From assembly GCA_023461275.1 (NCBI GenBank), contig JAEYMI010000018.1, forward strand, positions 1 through 44,304: a DNA stretch of 44,304 nucleotides, read 5' to 3'. The notes under the pieces are model-generated. The model saw only the letters and a program-made list of their open reading frames with translations. It did no database searches and had not been told where the DNA came from. This document shows, piece by piece, positions 1 through 7,864 of the stretch. This stretch comes from Actinomycetes bacterium (GTDB lineage Bacteria > Actinomycetota > Actinomycetes > Mycobacteriales > Mycobacteriaceae). The position numbers were made by a program, and so were the translations under genes. Positions within the stretch are counted from its first letter, which is position 1; each line of letters opens with the position of its first letter.

Positions 1-69
1 GACCTCAGCTGGTTCCCGCGAACGTAGTCAAGGTCGCGGGAACCAGCTGAGGTCGCGGGAACGCCGAGC
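1..69. repeat. Perfect 21-bp inverted repeat with 19-bp tandem unit
   Basis: Bases 1-21 and 34-54 are perfect reverse complements around a 12-nt loop, so either strand could form a 21-bp hairpin. The right arm is also the first of two tandem 19-bp units (32-50 and 51-69) that share the 12-bp core GGTCGCGGGAAC and then diverge. No gene covers this stretch. It may be a terminator-like or REP-like element downstream of hbhA. The window edge cuts off whatever lies to the left. Confidence 0.7.
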
Positions 70-133
70 AAGGGGCTCGCTCTCGATTGCTCCCCGCGCC
101 CAGCACCTCAAAGCCCTCGCCCGAGAATATGAA

Positions 134-164
134 CCGCCCACCGGCACGGGGCGCCGGTGGGCGG
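134..164 (-). terminator. Putative hbhA transcription terminator
   Basis: A perfect 12-bp GC-rich stem (134-145 with 153-164) with a 7-nt loop lies just beyond the hbhA stop codon on the minus strand. The T tract after it is weak, as is common in high-GC actinobacteria. Confidence 0.6.
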
Positions 165-192
165 AGTTGTTCGCGATGAGAAGACTGTCAGG

Positions 193-903
193 TCAGCTGG
201 TGGCCTTCTTCGCGGGAGCCTTCTTGGCCGGAGCCTTCTTGGCGGCAGCGATCTTCTTCGCAGGCGAGGAATTGGCGGTCCGCGCCTTGCCCTCGACAGT
301 GCCTGCGGCGCCGTCGATTTCCTGGGCAGCGTCGGCTGCCTCTTCCTTGATGGCCTCACCGGCGAGCTCGATCGCGGCACCGGCATCCTCGACGGCTTCG
401 CCGACCTTGGAGCCGGCCTCTTCAACCTTGCCACCGACGAGGGTGGCGAGCTTGGCGGCCCGCTCACCGACGGCGCGGGTCTGGCTCGAAACCACACCGA
501 GGGTGTCTTCGGTCAGGTCGACGGCGTCGTTGTAGGCCTTCTCGACGCGGGTCAGGTTCTCCTGGACGGCAGGCTGCTGACGCAGACGCTCGACGGTCTC
601 CTCGCCGCGCTCGGCGAGGTTGTTGTACCAGTCGGTGGCCAGGTCGAGGTAGCCTTCGGCGATCTTGCGCAGCTCCTCGGGGGTGTACTTGGTGCGCAGT
701 TCCTCGATGGTCGACGGGACCTCGTCGGGCAGCGCGGTCAGGCGGGTGCGGGTCTCGGTGAGGCGGGTCTGCACCGTGTCGCTGGCTTCCTCGGTGCGCT
801 CACGCAGCGAGTCGATGGTCTCGGTGATCTGCTTGAAGGCCAGGTCGCCGACGCCGACGACGGCGTAGAGGGGGTTGGCCAGGGTACGTTCTGCGGTGGT
901 CAT
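193..903 (-). CDS. hbhA: Heparin-binding haemagglutinin (HBHA-like adhesin)
   Basis: This 236-residue protein resembles mycobacterial HBHA, a surface adhesin that binds sulfated glycans through a lysine-rich tail and is also reported at lipid inclusions. Visible features are an N-terminal helical region (about residues 1-150, with TPEELRKIAEGYL and SSQTRAVGERAAKL), then an Ala/Glu/Asp-rich stretch, and a C-terminal tail with KKAPAKK repeats. The start at 903 is chosen because AAGGAG lies 7 bases upstream; the open frame runs nine codons further without a better site. M. tuberculosis HBHA is 199 residues, so this one is longer, mainly from the acidic segment before the tail. It is probably transcribed alone, with a hairpin at 134-164 downstream. 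The family call is strong; adhesive function in this organism is inferred. Confidence 0.88.
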   Translation of the reverse strand: MTTAERTLANPLYAVVGVGDLAFKQITETIDSLRERTEEASDTVQTRLTETRTRLTALPDEVPSTIEELRTKYTPEELRKIAEGYLDLATDWYNNLAERGEETVERLRQQPAVQENLTRVEKAYNDAVDLTEDTLGVVSSQTRAVGERAAKLATLVGGKVEEAGSKVGEAVEDAGAAIELAGEAIKEEAADAAQEIDGAAGTVEGKARTANSSPAKKIAAAKKAPAKKAPAKKATS

Positions 904-1124
904 GGGCGAACTCCTTCGGTGGTGCACCAAAAGCGTTGCGACACTTCATTTCTCGCACCTAGGCCGATGACTTGGACCGTGGCGGGTGTCGCGAGACGAG
1001 GACGCTTTTCGGTGATGAACGTTTGTGTTCCACCTACCAGTATGCCCGCTGTGCTAGCTTTTGCAAGCAATCTGCTAACACAGTGGCTTATCCCACATTG
1101 ACAAGTCGTTCGCAGTTGCCGAGG

Positions 1125-2033
1125 TCAGCGGGTCGAGCCGGCCACCTGAACGGTGTCGACACGGTCAGAACCGTACTGATAAAAACCTCTCCCGCCCTTG
1201 GCACCGAGTCGCCCCTCGTCGACCATGGCGGCCAACAGCGGCGGCGGGGCATAGAGCGGCTCGCCGAATTCGTCGTGCATCCGTTCGGCGATGGCCATGA
1301 CGGTGTCGAGGCCGATGAGGTCGGCCAGCTTCAACGGCCCCATCGGGTGGGCACACCCGAGCACCATCCCCTTGTCGATGTCGGCGGCGGTCGCGAATCC
1401 GCTCTCCACCATGCGAATTGCCGACAACAGGTAGGGAATCAGCAGCGCGTTGACGATGAATCCGGATCGGTCGGCTGAGCGGATGACCTGCTTGCCGAGT
1501 ATGTCGTTGGCGAATGCTTCTGCACGACAAGCGGTCTCGTCGGAGGTCAGCGATGCGGTCACCACTTCGACGAGTGGCAGCGCCGGGACGGGGTGGAAAA
1601 AGTGCAGGCCGATCACGCGGCTCGGGTCGGTGGTGGCCGCGCCGAGCGTCGCGATCGGTATCGACGAGGTGTTGGATGCGATGACCGCGTCCGGGTCGGT
1701 GACCACTTTGTCGAGTTCGGCGAACAGTGATGTCTTGATCGCGTCGTCTTCGACGACGGCTTCGCAGATCAGCTGCCGGTCGGCGAGGTCGGCGAGTTCG
1801 GAGGTGAAGCGCAGGTGCAGCGTGGCCCGTTCACGTTCCCGCTCGGTCAGTTTGCCGCTGGAAACGCCACGATCGAGGGAGTCCAGGATGCGCGTGCGCC
1901 CCGACGCGACGAGGTCTCGCGTGGGTTCGTACACCACGACGTCGACGCCGGCCCGTGCGCAGATCTCCGCGATGCCGGCACCCATCTGCCCGGCGCCGAC
2001 CACTCCGACGCGGACAATCCCGTCGCTGGCCAT
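1125..2033 (-). CDS. fadB2: 3-hydroxybutyryl-CoA dehydrogenase (FadB2-like)
   Basis: This 302-residue protein is predicted to interconvert 3-hydroxyacyl-CoA and acetoacetyl-type 3-oxoacyl-CoA with NAD(P), in beta-oxidation or short-chain acid metabolism. The N-terminal Rossmann motif GAGQMGAGIA (about residues 13-22) binds the cofactor. HFFHPVPALPLVEVV carries the catalytic histidine and the supporting glutamate, and the C-terminal helical domain includes DRSGFIVNALL. The length is normal for the family. GAGGAG lies 7 bases before the ATG. It sits directly downstream of aceA on the same strand, as fadB2 lies next to icl1 in M. tuberculosis, which fits joint use of fatty-acid-derived acetyl-CoA. 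A 222-bp gap with a hairpin separates it from aceA, so it probably has its own promoter. Confidence 0.92.
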   Translation of the reverse strand: MASDGIVRVGVVGAGQMGAGIAEICARAGVDVVVYEPTRDLVASGRTRILDSLDRGVSSGKLTERERERATLHLRFTSELADLADRQLICEAVVEDDAIKTSLFAELDKVVTDPDAVIASNTSSIPIATLGAATTDPSRVIGLHFFHPVPALPLVEVVTASLTSDETACRAEAFANDILGKQVIRSADRSGFIVNALLIPYLLSAIRMVESGFATAADIDKGMVLGCAHPMGPLKLADLIGLDTVMAIAERMHDEFGEPLYAPPPLLAAMVDEGRLGAKGGRGFYQYGSDRVDTVQVAGSTR

Positions 2034-2047
2034 CGCACACTCCTCAC

Positions 2048-2135
2048 ATCAGCCAAAACCAAAACCAAAACCACAAAGCATGTTCCGCACCAACAGATCA
2101 CAACAACAATGCGCAACAACTATGCGCAACACCTG
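2048..2135. repeat. Short AAAACC microsatellite and small direct repeat
   Basis: The fadB2 upstream region contains three AAAACC units (2053-2072), followed by two near copies of an ATGCGCAACA-type motif (about 2109-2132). This is simple low-GC sequence in the promoter region of fadB2; no known operator was recognised in it. Confidence 0.5.
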
Positions 2136-2191
2136 ATCTCGCAAGAACATGGGTAACTCACCGGGTACGAACAGAGCCCTCAAGATGCCAA

Positions 2192-2225
2192 CAGGCGGCC
2201 CGCAACGAAAGTCACGGACCGCCTG
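2192..2225 (-). terminator. Putative aceA terminator
   Basis: Arms 2192-2202 and 2215-2225 pair at 10 of 11 positions around a 12-nt loop, about 30 bases beyond the aceA stop codon on the minus strand. This supports separate transcription of aceA and fadB2. Confidence 0.6.
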
Positions 2226-2255
2226 TCTGGTTCGCCTAAATCCCGGAGAGGCGGC

Positions 2256-3542
2256 TCAGTGGAACTGGCCTTCTTCGGTGGAGCCCTTCAGGGCAGCCGT
2301 CGAGGTGTTCGGGTCGACGGTGGTGGCGATGCGGTCGAAGTAGCCGGCGCCGACCTCACGCTGGTGCTTGGTGGCGGTGTAGCCGCGCTCCTCGGCAGCG
2401 AACTCGCGCTCCTGCAGCTCGACGTAGGCGGTCATCTGCTCGCGTGCGTAGCCGTAGGCCAGGTCGAACATCGAGTAGTTGAGCGCGTGGAAGCCGGCCA
2501 GGGTGATGAACTGGAACTTGAATCCCATTGCGCCGAGCTCGTTCTGGAACTTCGCGATGGTCGCGTCGTCCAGGTGCTGCTTCCAGTTGAACGAAGGCGA
2601 GCAGTTGTAGGCCAGGAGCTGGTCCGGGAACTCGCTCTTGACGGCCTCGGCGAACTGACGGGCCAGCTCGAGGTCGGGCTTGCCGGTCTCCATCCAGATG
2701 AGGTCGGCGTAGGGAGCGTAGGCCTTGGCACGCGCGATGCAGGGCTCGATGCCCTTCTGCACGTTGTAGAAGCCTTCGCTGGTGCGCTCACCGGTGACGA
2801 ACGGCTTGTCGCGATCGTCGACGTCGGAGGTGATGAGGGTGGCGGCCTCGGCGTCGGTACGGGCGACGACGACGGTCGGGGTGTTGGCGACGTCGGCGGC
2901 CAGGCGAGCCGAGGTCAGGGTGCGGATGTGCTGCTGGGTGGGGATGAGCACCTTGCCACCGAGGTGGCCGCACTTCTTCTCCGAGGCGAGCTGGTCTTCC
3001 CAGTGGGTGCCTGCGGCGCCGGCCTTGATCATGGCCTTCTGCAGCTCGTAGACGTTGAGGGCGCCACCGAAGCCGGCTTCGCCGTCGGCGACGATCGGGA
3101 CGACCCAGTTGTCGACCGAGTTGTCACCCTCGACGCGGGCGATCTCGTCGGCGCGGAGCAGGGCGTTGTTGATGCGCTGGACGACAGACGGCACCGAGTT
3201 GGCCGGGTACAGCGACTGGTCGGGGTAGGTGTGTCCGGAGAGGTTCGCGTCACCGGCGACCTGCCAGCCGGAGAGGTAGATGGCCTTGAGGCCGGCGCGC
3301 ACCTGCTGCACGGCCTGGTTACCGGTCAGTGCACCGAGAGCGTTGATGTAGTTGTCGCTGTTGACGCCCTCCCAGAGGATCTCGGCGCCACGACGAGCAA
3401 GGGTGTGCTCCTCGACGACATTGCCCTGCAGCTCTGCGACCTGCTCGGCGGTGTACTCGCGCTTGATGCCCTTCCAGCGGGGGTTGGTGTCCCAGTCCTG
3501 CTGGATCTCCGCGGCAGTGCGGGGCTTTCCGACGTTGCTCAT
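2256..3542 (-). CDS. aceA: Isocitrate lyase
   Basis: Isocitrate lyase cleaves isocitrate to glyoxylate and succinate, the entry step of the glyoxylate shunt needed for growth on acetate and fatty acids. The catalytic signature KKCGHLGGK is present with the nucleophilic cysteine at residue 191, and WEDQL just before it is also typical. The length of 428 residues equals that of M. tuberculosis ICL1. The ATG at 3542 has only a weak AAAGCGAAG-like site upstream, but the N-terminus (MSNVGKPRTAAEIQ) is the family start. A RamB-like motif (3723-3735) and a GlxR/CRP-type palindrome (3866-3881) lie upstream, and ramB itself is about 1.2 kb away. Acetate- and carbon-responsive control is therefore expected. 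Confidence 0.97.
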   Translation of the reverse strand: MSNVGKPRTAAEIQQDWDTNPRWKGIKREYTAEQVAELQGNVVEEHTLARRGAEILWEGVNSDNYINALGALTGNQAVQQVRAGLKAIYLSGWQVAGDANLSGHTYPDQSLYPANSVPSVVQRINNALLRADEIARVEGDNSVDNWVVPIVADGEAGFGGALNVYELQKAMIKAGAAGTHWEDQLASEKKCGHLGGKVLIPTQQHIRTLTSARLAADVANTPTVVVARTDAEAATLITSDVDDRDKPFVTGERTSEGFYNVQKGIEPCIARAKAYAPYADLIWMETGKPDLELARQFAEAVKSEFPDQLLAYNCSPSFNWKQHLDDATIAKFQNELGAMGFKFQFITLAGFHALNYSMFDLAYGYAREQMTAYVELQEREFAAEERGYTATKHQREVGAGYFDRIATTVDPNTSTAALKGSTEEGQFH

Positions 3543-3611
3543 TGACTACTTCGCTTTCGTTGTCCTACTCGACCCGGGTGAGCCGGTGTCGCGGTCTGAG
3601 ACAGTGCCGAC

Positions 3612-3628
3612 GTTGCAAAGATTCTTGC
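3612..3628 (-). promoter_or_regulatory. Weak second RamB-like half site
   Basis: On the minus strand this reads CTTTGCAAC, a partial match to the ACTTTGCAAA core of RamB sites, about 70 bases before the aceA start. It may be a secondary site; the match is imperfect. Confidence 0.3.
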
Positions 3629-3722
3629 GCTCCTCGGCGGTGCCTGAAACCAGAGTGCCATAGGGCAAACGTGCAGTTCAAATAATGTTCTGATGCAAAA
3701 TTGGGCCAGCTTTTAGCTACGT

Positions 3723-3735
3723 TTTGCAAAGTTTG
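3723..3735 (-). promoter_or_regulatory. Putative RamB operator upstream of aceA
   Basis: The minus strand reads CAAACTTTGCAAA, very close to the 13-bp RamB motif known from Corynebacterium glutamicum acetate genes (AA-rich, then ACTTTGCAAA). It lies 181 bases before the aceA start codon. A RamB homologue is encoded at 4756-6180, so regulator and candidate target are linked. Confidence 0.65.
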
Positions 3736-3865
3736 CGAAGATACCCCTGTGAAGGTTCGGTGCAGGACCATAAAAAAGTACGCGCGTACTGCAAGGATAT
3801 GTGACCGACGGGTAACCGGTCGGCCGAGCCAAGCCGCTCCGACGAATGCGCGACACCCGTTCACA

Positions 3866-3881
3866 TGTGAGCAGTTTCACA
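3866..3881. promoter_or_regulatory. Putative GlxR/CRP-family binding site
   Basis: TGTGAGCAGTTTCACA fits the TGTGA-N6-TCACA consensus of cAMP-receptor-type regulators (GlxR/Crp) exactly. It lies in the 358-bp region between the lipoprotein gene and aceA, 324 bases from the aceA start. GlxR is known to regulate glyoxylate-shunt genes in corynebacteria; control here is inferred. Apart from this site and the RamB-like motifs, the region shows no gene. Confidence 0.65.
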
Positions 3882-3900
3882 AATTCGGATGGTCGTCGGG

Positions 3901-4677
3901 CTACCTCGTGGCCGCTTGCAGGGCACTGCCGAAGAGTTCGACGAACGTCGCGTCGTCCATCGGGGCCACCGCGGGAGTCGGTGGATTCGACGCCGAGGTG
4001 GCCGCCCCGGACACCGTCAACTGCATGGTGAACGTGCCGCCTGCAGGCACGTCGACGATGGCGTATCCGGCATATCCGATCCGATTGCTGACCGCACCGT
4101 CGGTCAGCGTGGTCTGGCCCGACGACCGGGTGAGCACCATCTGCTGTACCGCGCGGTCCGTCGGTTCCGGGTCCGGCAGCGTCGTGTACTCGGTATCCAC
4201 GCGCGTGCCGGCCATCGCACCGGCACCCATGACGGTCTGGGTACGCGCACACCGCCCGGTGGTGGTGGCGACATCGGCGGTGATGTCCCGACCGACGGTG
4301 GTGACGAGTTCGACGAGTGTGCCCGACGAGCTGCGCGCGGCCGAGACCGCGGAGTTCGCCGGGGTGAGTCGGCCGTTGAGCTGCGCGTCGGCGGTCGGCC
4401 GGCAAAACGGCGGCGCGATGGTCGCCCGCGCGAACTCGTCGATGTTGGGCTTATTGCCCGCAACGAGATCCGGGATCGACAGTTCGGTGGGCGCCCAGCC
4501 GTCGGGCAGGTCGGTGGCGGGCAGGATGAGGTCGGCGGGGGCTCGTGCGGCAACCTGCGGTGGCGTCGAGCCGCATGCGACGGCCAGCAGACCGACCGTC
4601 GTGGCCAGTGCGGCGAGCACCACCCACCTGCCGCGTCGGGCCGGTGCTGCGCCACGTTGCGCCACCGGAGAGATCAC
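3901..4677 (-). CDS. Putative lipoprotein of unknown function
   Basis: I do not recognise the family. The predicted 258-residue product starts with basic residues, then a hydrophobic stretch (VVLAALATTVGLLAVAC) ending in an acceptable lipobox, so it should be exported and lipid-anchored. The mature part has two cysteines (FCRP, GRCAR) that may form a disulfide, and it is rich in Thr, Ala and Ser. A GTG start at 4677 is chosen because it puts the signal sequence at the N-terminus. The open frame continues 5' across ramB, but that part is antisense to ramB and is rejected. The start faces ramB 78 bases away, so the two genes share a divergent promoter region. Mycobacterial small lipoproteins of the Lpq/Lpr type are comparable only in general form. 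Confidence 0.72.
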   Translation of the reverse strand: MISPVAQRGAAPARRGRWVVLAALATTVGLLAVACGSTPPQVAARAPADLILPATDLPDGWAPTELSIPDLVAGNKPNIDEFARATIAPPFCRPTADAQLNGRLTPANSAVSAARSSSGTLVELVTTVGRDITADVATTTGRCARTQTVMGAGAMAGTRVDTEYTTLPDPEPTDRAVQQMVLTRSSGQTTLTDGAVSNRIGYAGYAIVDVPAGGTFTMQLTVSGAATSASNPPTPAVAPMDDATFVELFGSALQAATR

Positions 4678-4755
4678 GCCGCCACCGTACCCTGGCGAGA
4701 ACGGCCGTCGGAGTCCGTTCACAGACCACATCCACGCACCTGAAGGAGGTGGGCG

Positions 4756-6180
4756 ATGAACAAGACGTACGTCGGATCGCGGCTGCGCCAACTGCGCTCC
4801 GAACGCGGCCTCTCGCAGGTCGCCCTGGCCCAGACGCTGGAGATCTCGGCGTCGTACCTCAACCAGATCGAGCACGACTCGCGTCCGCTGACCGTCCCGG
4901 TGCTCTCCAAGATCACCGAGGTATTCGGAGTCGACGCCGGGTTCTTCGACTCCCAGGACAACGTCCGGCTCGTCGCGGAGTTGCGTGAGGTCCTGCTCGA
5001 CGACGACGTCGAAGCGCCGACCGCCGCCCTCGATGCCACAGAGATCAGTTCGCTGGTGGCCGGTCACCCGTCGGTGGCCCAGGCGATGGTGAATCTGCAT
5101 CGCCGCTACCGGATTGCCACCGATCAGCTCGCCGCCGCCACCGACGAACGCGGCGATCGCAGCATGCGCGGCTCGATCACCGCCCCGCATGAGGAGGTGC
5201 GTGACTATTTCTATCAGCGCCGTAACTACATTCACGCCCTCGATATCGCCGCCGAGGAGATGACCGCGCGGATGCGTATGCATTCGGCCGACATTCGACG
5301 CGAGATCATCAACCGCCTCGACACCGTGCACGGGGTCAGCATCGTCCGTCGAGTCGACATGGGCGACTACGTGTTACATCATTTCGACCCTGCCGCCCGA
5401 CGGCTCGAGTACTCCGCGGCGCTATCGGCCGGGCAGCGGACGCTGAAGCTGGCGGCCGAACTGGGCTATCTGGAGCACGGCGAGTTGTTCGACGAACTGG
5501 TCGAGGAGGGCAACTTCACCAGCGACCAGGCCCGCAAGCTCGCACTCCTCGGGCTGGCCAACTACTTCGCCGCGGCCGTCGTGCTGCCCTACAGCCAATT
5601 CCACGGCGCCGCAGAGGATTTCCGCTACGACATCGAGCGGCTGTCGGCGTTCTACTCGGTGTCGTATGAGACCATCTGCCACCGGCTGTCCACCCTGCAG
5701 CGCCCCAATCTGCGCGGCATCCCGTGGTCGTTCGTTCGCGTCGACCGCGCGGGCAACATGTCGAAGCGCCAGTCCGCCACCGGCTTCCACTTCTCGTCGA
5801 GCGGCGGTACCTGTCCGCTGTGGAACGTCTACGAGACGTTCGCCTCCCCCGGCAAGATCCTCACCCAGATCGCCGAAATGCCCGACGGCCGCGAGTATTT
5901 CTGGGTCGCCCGCACGGTGGAGCGTCGAGCCGCCCGATATGGACAGCCGGGCAAGACCTTCGCCATCGGACTGGGATGCGAACTGCGACATGCCGCTCGG
6001 GTCATCTACTCCGACGGATTGGAGATCGGGCCGCAGGCCAGGGTCACTCCGATCGGAGCCGGTTGCCGGGTCTGCGATCGCCATAACTGCGCGCAGCGAG
6101 CCTTCCCGCCGTTGGGCGCGACGCTGCGCATCGACGAACACCGCAGTCTGGTGTCGCCGTACATGACCGAACAGCTGTGA
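4756..6180 (+). CDS. ramB: RamB-type transcriptional regulator of acetate/propionate metabolism
   Basis: This 474-residue protein is a RamB-family regulator, which represses or tunes aceA and related acetate genes in corynebacteria and M. tuberculosis. It has an N-terminal XRE helix-turn-helix (about residues 6-62, RLRQLRSERGLSQVALAQ). A middle region resembles the ImmA/IrrE zinc-peptidase fold (about 150-300, including GLANYFAAAVVLPYS and FHGAAEDFRYDIERL). The C-terminal sensory domain has cysteines at 437, 440 and 445 (CRVCDRHNC). The start at 4756 has a strong AAGGAGGTG site. The expected zinc motif HExxH is not obvious, as is usual for this regulator family. RamB-like motifs near aceA suggest a local regulatory circuit. 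No terminator is evident before the lipase promoter region. Confidence 0.93.
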   Translation: MNKTYVGSRLRQLRSERGLSQVALAQTLEISASYLNQIEHDSRPLTVPVLSKITEVFGVDAGFFDSQDNVRLVAELREVLLDDDVEAPTAALDATEISSLVAGHPSVAQAMVNLHRRYRIATDQLAAATDERGDRSMRGSITAPHEEVRDYFYQRRNYIHALDIAAEEMTARMRMHSADIRREIINRLDTVHGVSIVRRVDMGDYVLHHFDPAARRLEYSAALSAGQRTLKLAAELGYLEHGELFDELVEEGNFTSDQARKLALLGLANYFAAAVVLPYSQFHGAAEDFRYDIERLSAFYSVSYETICHRLSTLQRPNLRGIPWSFVRVDRAGNMSKRQSATGFHFSSSGGTCPLWNVYETFASPGKILTQIAEMPDGREYFWVARTVERRAARYGQPGKTFAIGLGCELRHAARVIYSDGLEIGPQARVTPIGAGCRVCDRHNCAQRAFPPLGATLRIDEHRSLVSPYMTEQL

Positions 6181-6255
6181 GCTAGGTCACAACTTTATTA
6201 CAGCATAGCGTCTGGGTCGCATGTCCCATACACACGTTCGTGCCACTCCTTTACG

Positions 6256-6291
6256 ATACTGAACAGTATGCAGGTCAACGAGGATCTGCAT
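6256..6291. promoter_or_regulatory. Overlapping palindromes upstream of the lipase gene
   Basis: ATACTG-AA-CAGTAT is a perfect inverted repeat at 6256-6269. ATGCAG (6268-6273) and CTGCAT (6286-6291) form a second inverted pair sharing two bases with the first. Both lie 20-56 bases before the lipase start, so they could be an operator or a 5' UTR hairpin. No dedicated regulator is adjacent. Confidence 0.45.
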
Positions 6292-6311
6292 GCCCCCAAA
6301 GGGAGTGCGCC

Positions 6312-7757
6312 ATGGTGCGAACACTGTCAAGGATTGCGGCCGGGGGACTTTCGAGAAAGACCGGCCATCGGGGGGACAATCGAAAACTGGGCTGCGGAAT
6401 CGGCCTGATGACCGCCGCGCTGACGTGCGTGATCGTATTGATCACTGCGCCAACGGCTTCCGCAGATCCACCGAACATGATGCCCATTCCGGGACAAATT
6501 CCCAAGGACATCAATCGGGCGGTACCACTGCCGCCGATACCCAAGCTCACGGCCATTCCGGCACGATCGCGCACACCTGAGCTGAACTTCGCCATGCAGG
6601 AACTCCGCGAGGCCACCATGCCCTCGCCCACCGGCGATCCGCTATTCGACCGCTGGCCAACAGATCTCGCGGCGCTGCAACCCGGGACTATCATCGCCCA
6701 ACGCAACGTCACGGCCACCGCGGCACCGATCGTCACGGCACCGATCATCTCGGCACGCCTGCTGAAGTTCCGCAGCACCGACGCGACGGGTCAGCCGTCG
6801 TGGGGAACCGCGACCATCCTGGTGCCCAACCAACCACATCGCGGACCCCGTCCGATCCTGGTGAACAACCTGCCCACCGATTCGTTGGGCTCCAAGTGCA
6901 CCGCGGGATACACAATGGCGCATGGCTTTTCGTTGATCACCAGCGGGAAGACCGATCTGTTCCCACCGACGACACAACTCGCACTGGCACGCGGCTACTC
7001 GGTTCTCGTGCCCGATCACGAGGGTCCACGAATGGCCTACGGCGAGCCGACCGTCGCCGCGCACGTCATCCTCGACGCCATCCGCGCGATCACCAACCTC
7101 GACCCACAGGCGTTCGGACAGAGCCGAATTGCGATGACCGGCTACTCCGGCGGCGCCATCGCAACCAACGGCGCGACCAAGCTCGTCGGATCGTACGCAC
7201 CGGAGTTGGCCTCCCGGATCGTCGGCGCGGCGATGGGCGGCGTACCGGCCGATTTCCGAATGCTGGTGGGCAGCATGAACGCCAACCTGGGCACCGGGCT
7301 CTTCCACGCCGCGACATTCGGTATCTCGCGTGAACGTCCCGAGATCATCCCGATGGCCAACAATCTGGCCCGATGGCTGGCGACATCACCGCTGAAGGAC
7401 ATCTGCTCGACGCCGTCGTCGGTGGGCGGTGTGTCGATGTTCCCGATGCAGCTGTTGTCGTCGGACCCCGATCCGTTCCACTCCCCGGTAGCCGAGAACA
7501 TCTATCGGATCACCAAGATGGCCGACGTGAAATCGGTTGTGCCGCTGTATATCTACCAGGGAACCTACGAGTGGTGGATCCCCGCCGCCGGTGCCCGCAA
7601 CCTGTTCGGTGAGCAGTGCCGGATGGGTACCAACGCCACCTACCAGGACATCCCGGGAGAACACCTCACCACCGCGGTGTTCGGATTTCCCGGTGCGCTG
7701 CAGTGGCTCGACCAACGGCTGCAAGGAGTCCCGCCACGCAACGGATGCCCACGTTAG
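6312..7757 (+). CDS. Secreted triacylglycerol lipase (LIP family)
   Basis: This 481-residue protein is predicted to be exported and to hydrolyse acylglycerols or other esters. A basic N-terminus is followed by a hydrophobic segment (about residues 30-48) and a likely signal-peptidase site at ASA-DPP (about 51). The nucleophile elbow is GYSGG with Ser279, and PGEH with His451 is the likely catalytic histidine. At the place where the family usually has Asp in a GxxD...VP motif, the sequence is GTYEWWIP with Glu420, so the acid may be glutamate. The start at 6312 follows AAAGGGAG by about 6 bases and makes the signal peptide N-terminal; the frame runs 24 codons further upstream. It may feed fatty acids to the aceA/fadB2 pathway, but no shared regulation is visible. 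Confidence 0.88.
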   Translation: MVRTLSRIAAGGLSRKTGHRGDNRKLGCGIGLMTAALTCVIVLITAPTASADPPNMMPIPGQIPKDINRAVPLPPIPKLTAIPARSRTPELNFAMQELREATMPSPTGDPLFDRWPTDLAALQPGTIIAQRNVTATAAPIVTAPIISARLLKFRSTDATGQPSWGTATILVPNQPHRGPRPILVNNLPTDSLGSKCTAGYTMAHGFSLITSGKTDLFPPTTQLALARGYSVLVPDHEGPRMAYGEPTVAAHVILDAIRAITNLDPQAFGQSRIAMTGYSGGAIATNGATKLVGSYAPELASRIVGAAMGGVPADFRMLVGSMNANLGTGLFHAATFGISRERPEIIPMANNLARWLATSPLKDICSTPSSVGGVSMFPMQLLSSDPDPFHSPVAENIYRITKMADVKSVVPLYIYQGTYEWWIPAAGARNLFGEQCRMGTNATYQDIPGEHLTTAVFGFPGALQWLDQRLQGVPPRNGCPR

Positions 7758-7759
7758 CC

Positions 7760-7864
7760 GTCGACGGCGCCCAACCTCACGTCGAGAGCGCCCGGCCCGT
7801 CGTCGACGGCGCCCAACCTCACGTCGAGAGCGCCCTCCAACGCGTTGACGGCGCCCACCTGACG
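7760..7864 (+). repeat. Five tandem 21-bp units (forward arm, locus 1)
   Basis: Exactly five contiguous 21-bp units begin two bases after the lipase stop codon. Each is a 13-bp core of type GTCGACGGCGCCC plus 8 variable bases. Units 1-2 and 3-4 form a near-repeated 42-bp dimer. With the reverse arm at 7999-8124 it forms an inverted array between convergent genes. The frame is open through the repeat, but there is no start signal and no codon evidence for a gene. Confidence 0.9.

Noticed and set aside
2053..2072. AAAACC microsatellite as a phase-variation tract
   Set aside because: Only about three units are present, upstream of a housekeeping gene, with no sign of frame or promoter-spacing dependence.
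2259..3545. 428-residue plus-strand ORF exactly opposite aceA
   Set aside because: It is a mirror frame caused by high GC and strong codon bias of aceA; it has no recognisable domain and no ribosome site.
4678..5331. Upstream extension of the lipoprotein reading frame across ramB
   Set aside because: It is antisense to the well-supported ramB gene and would bury the signal sequence in the middle of the protein.
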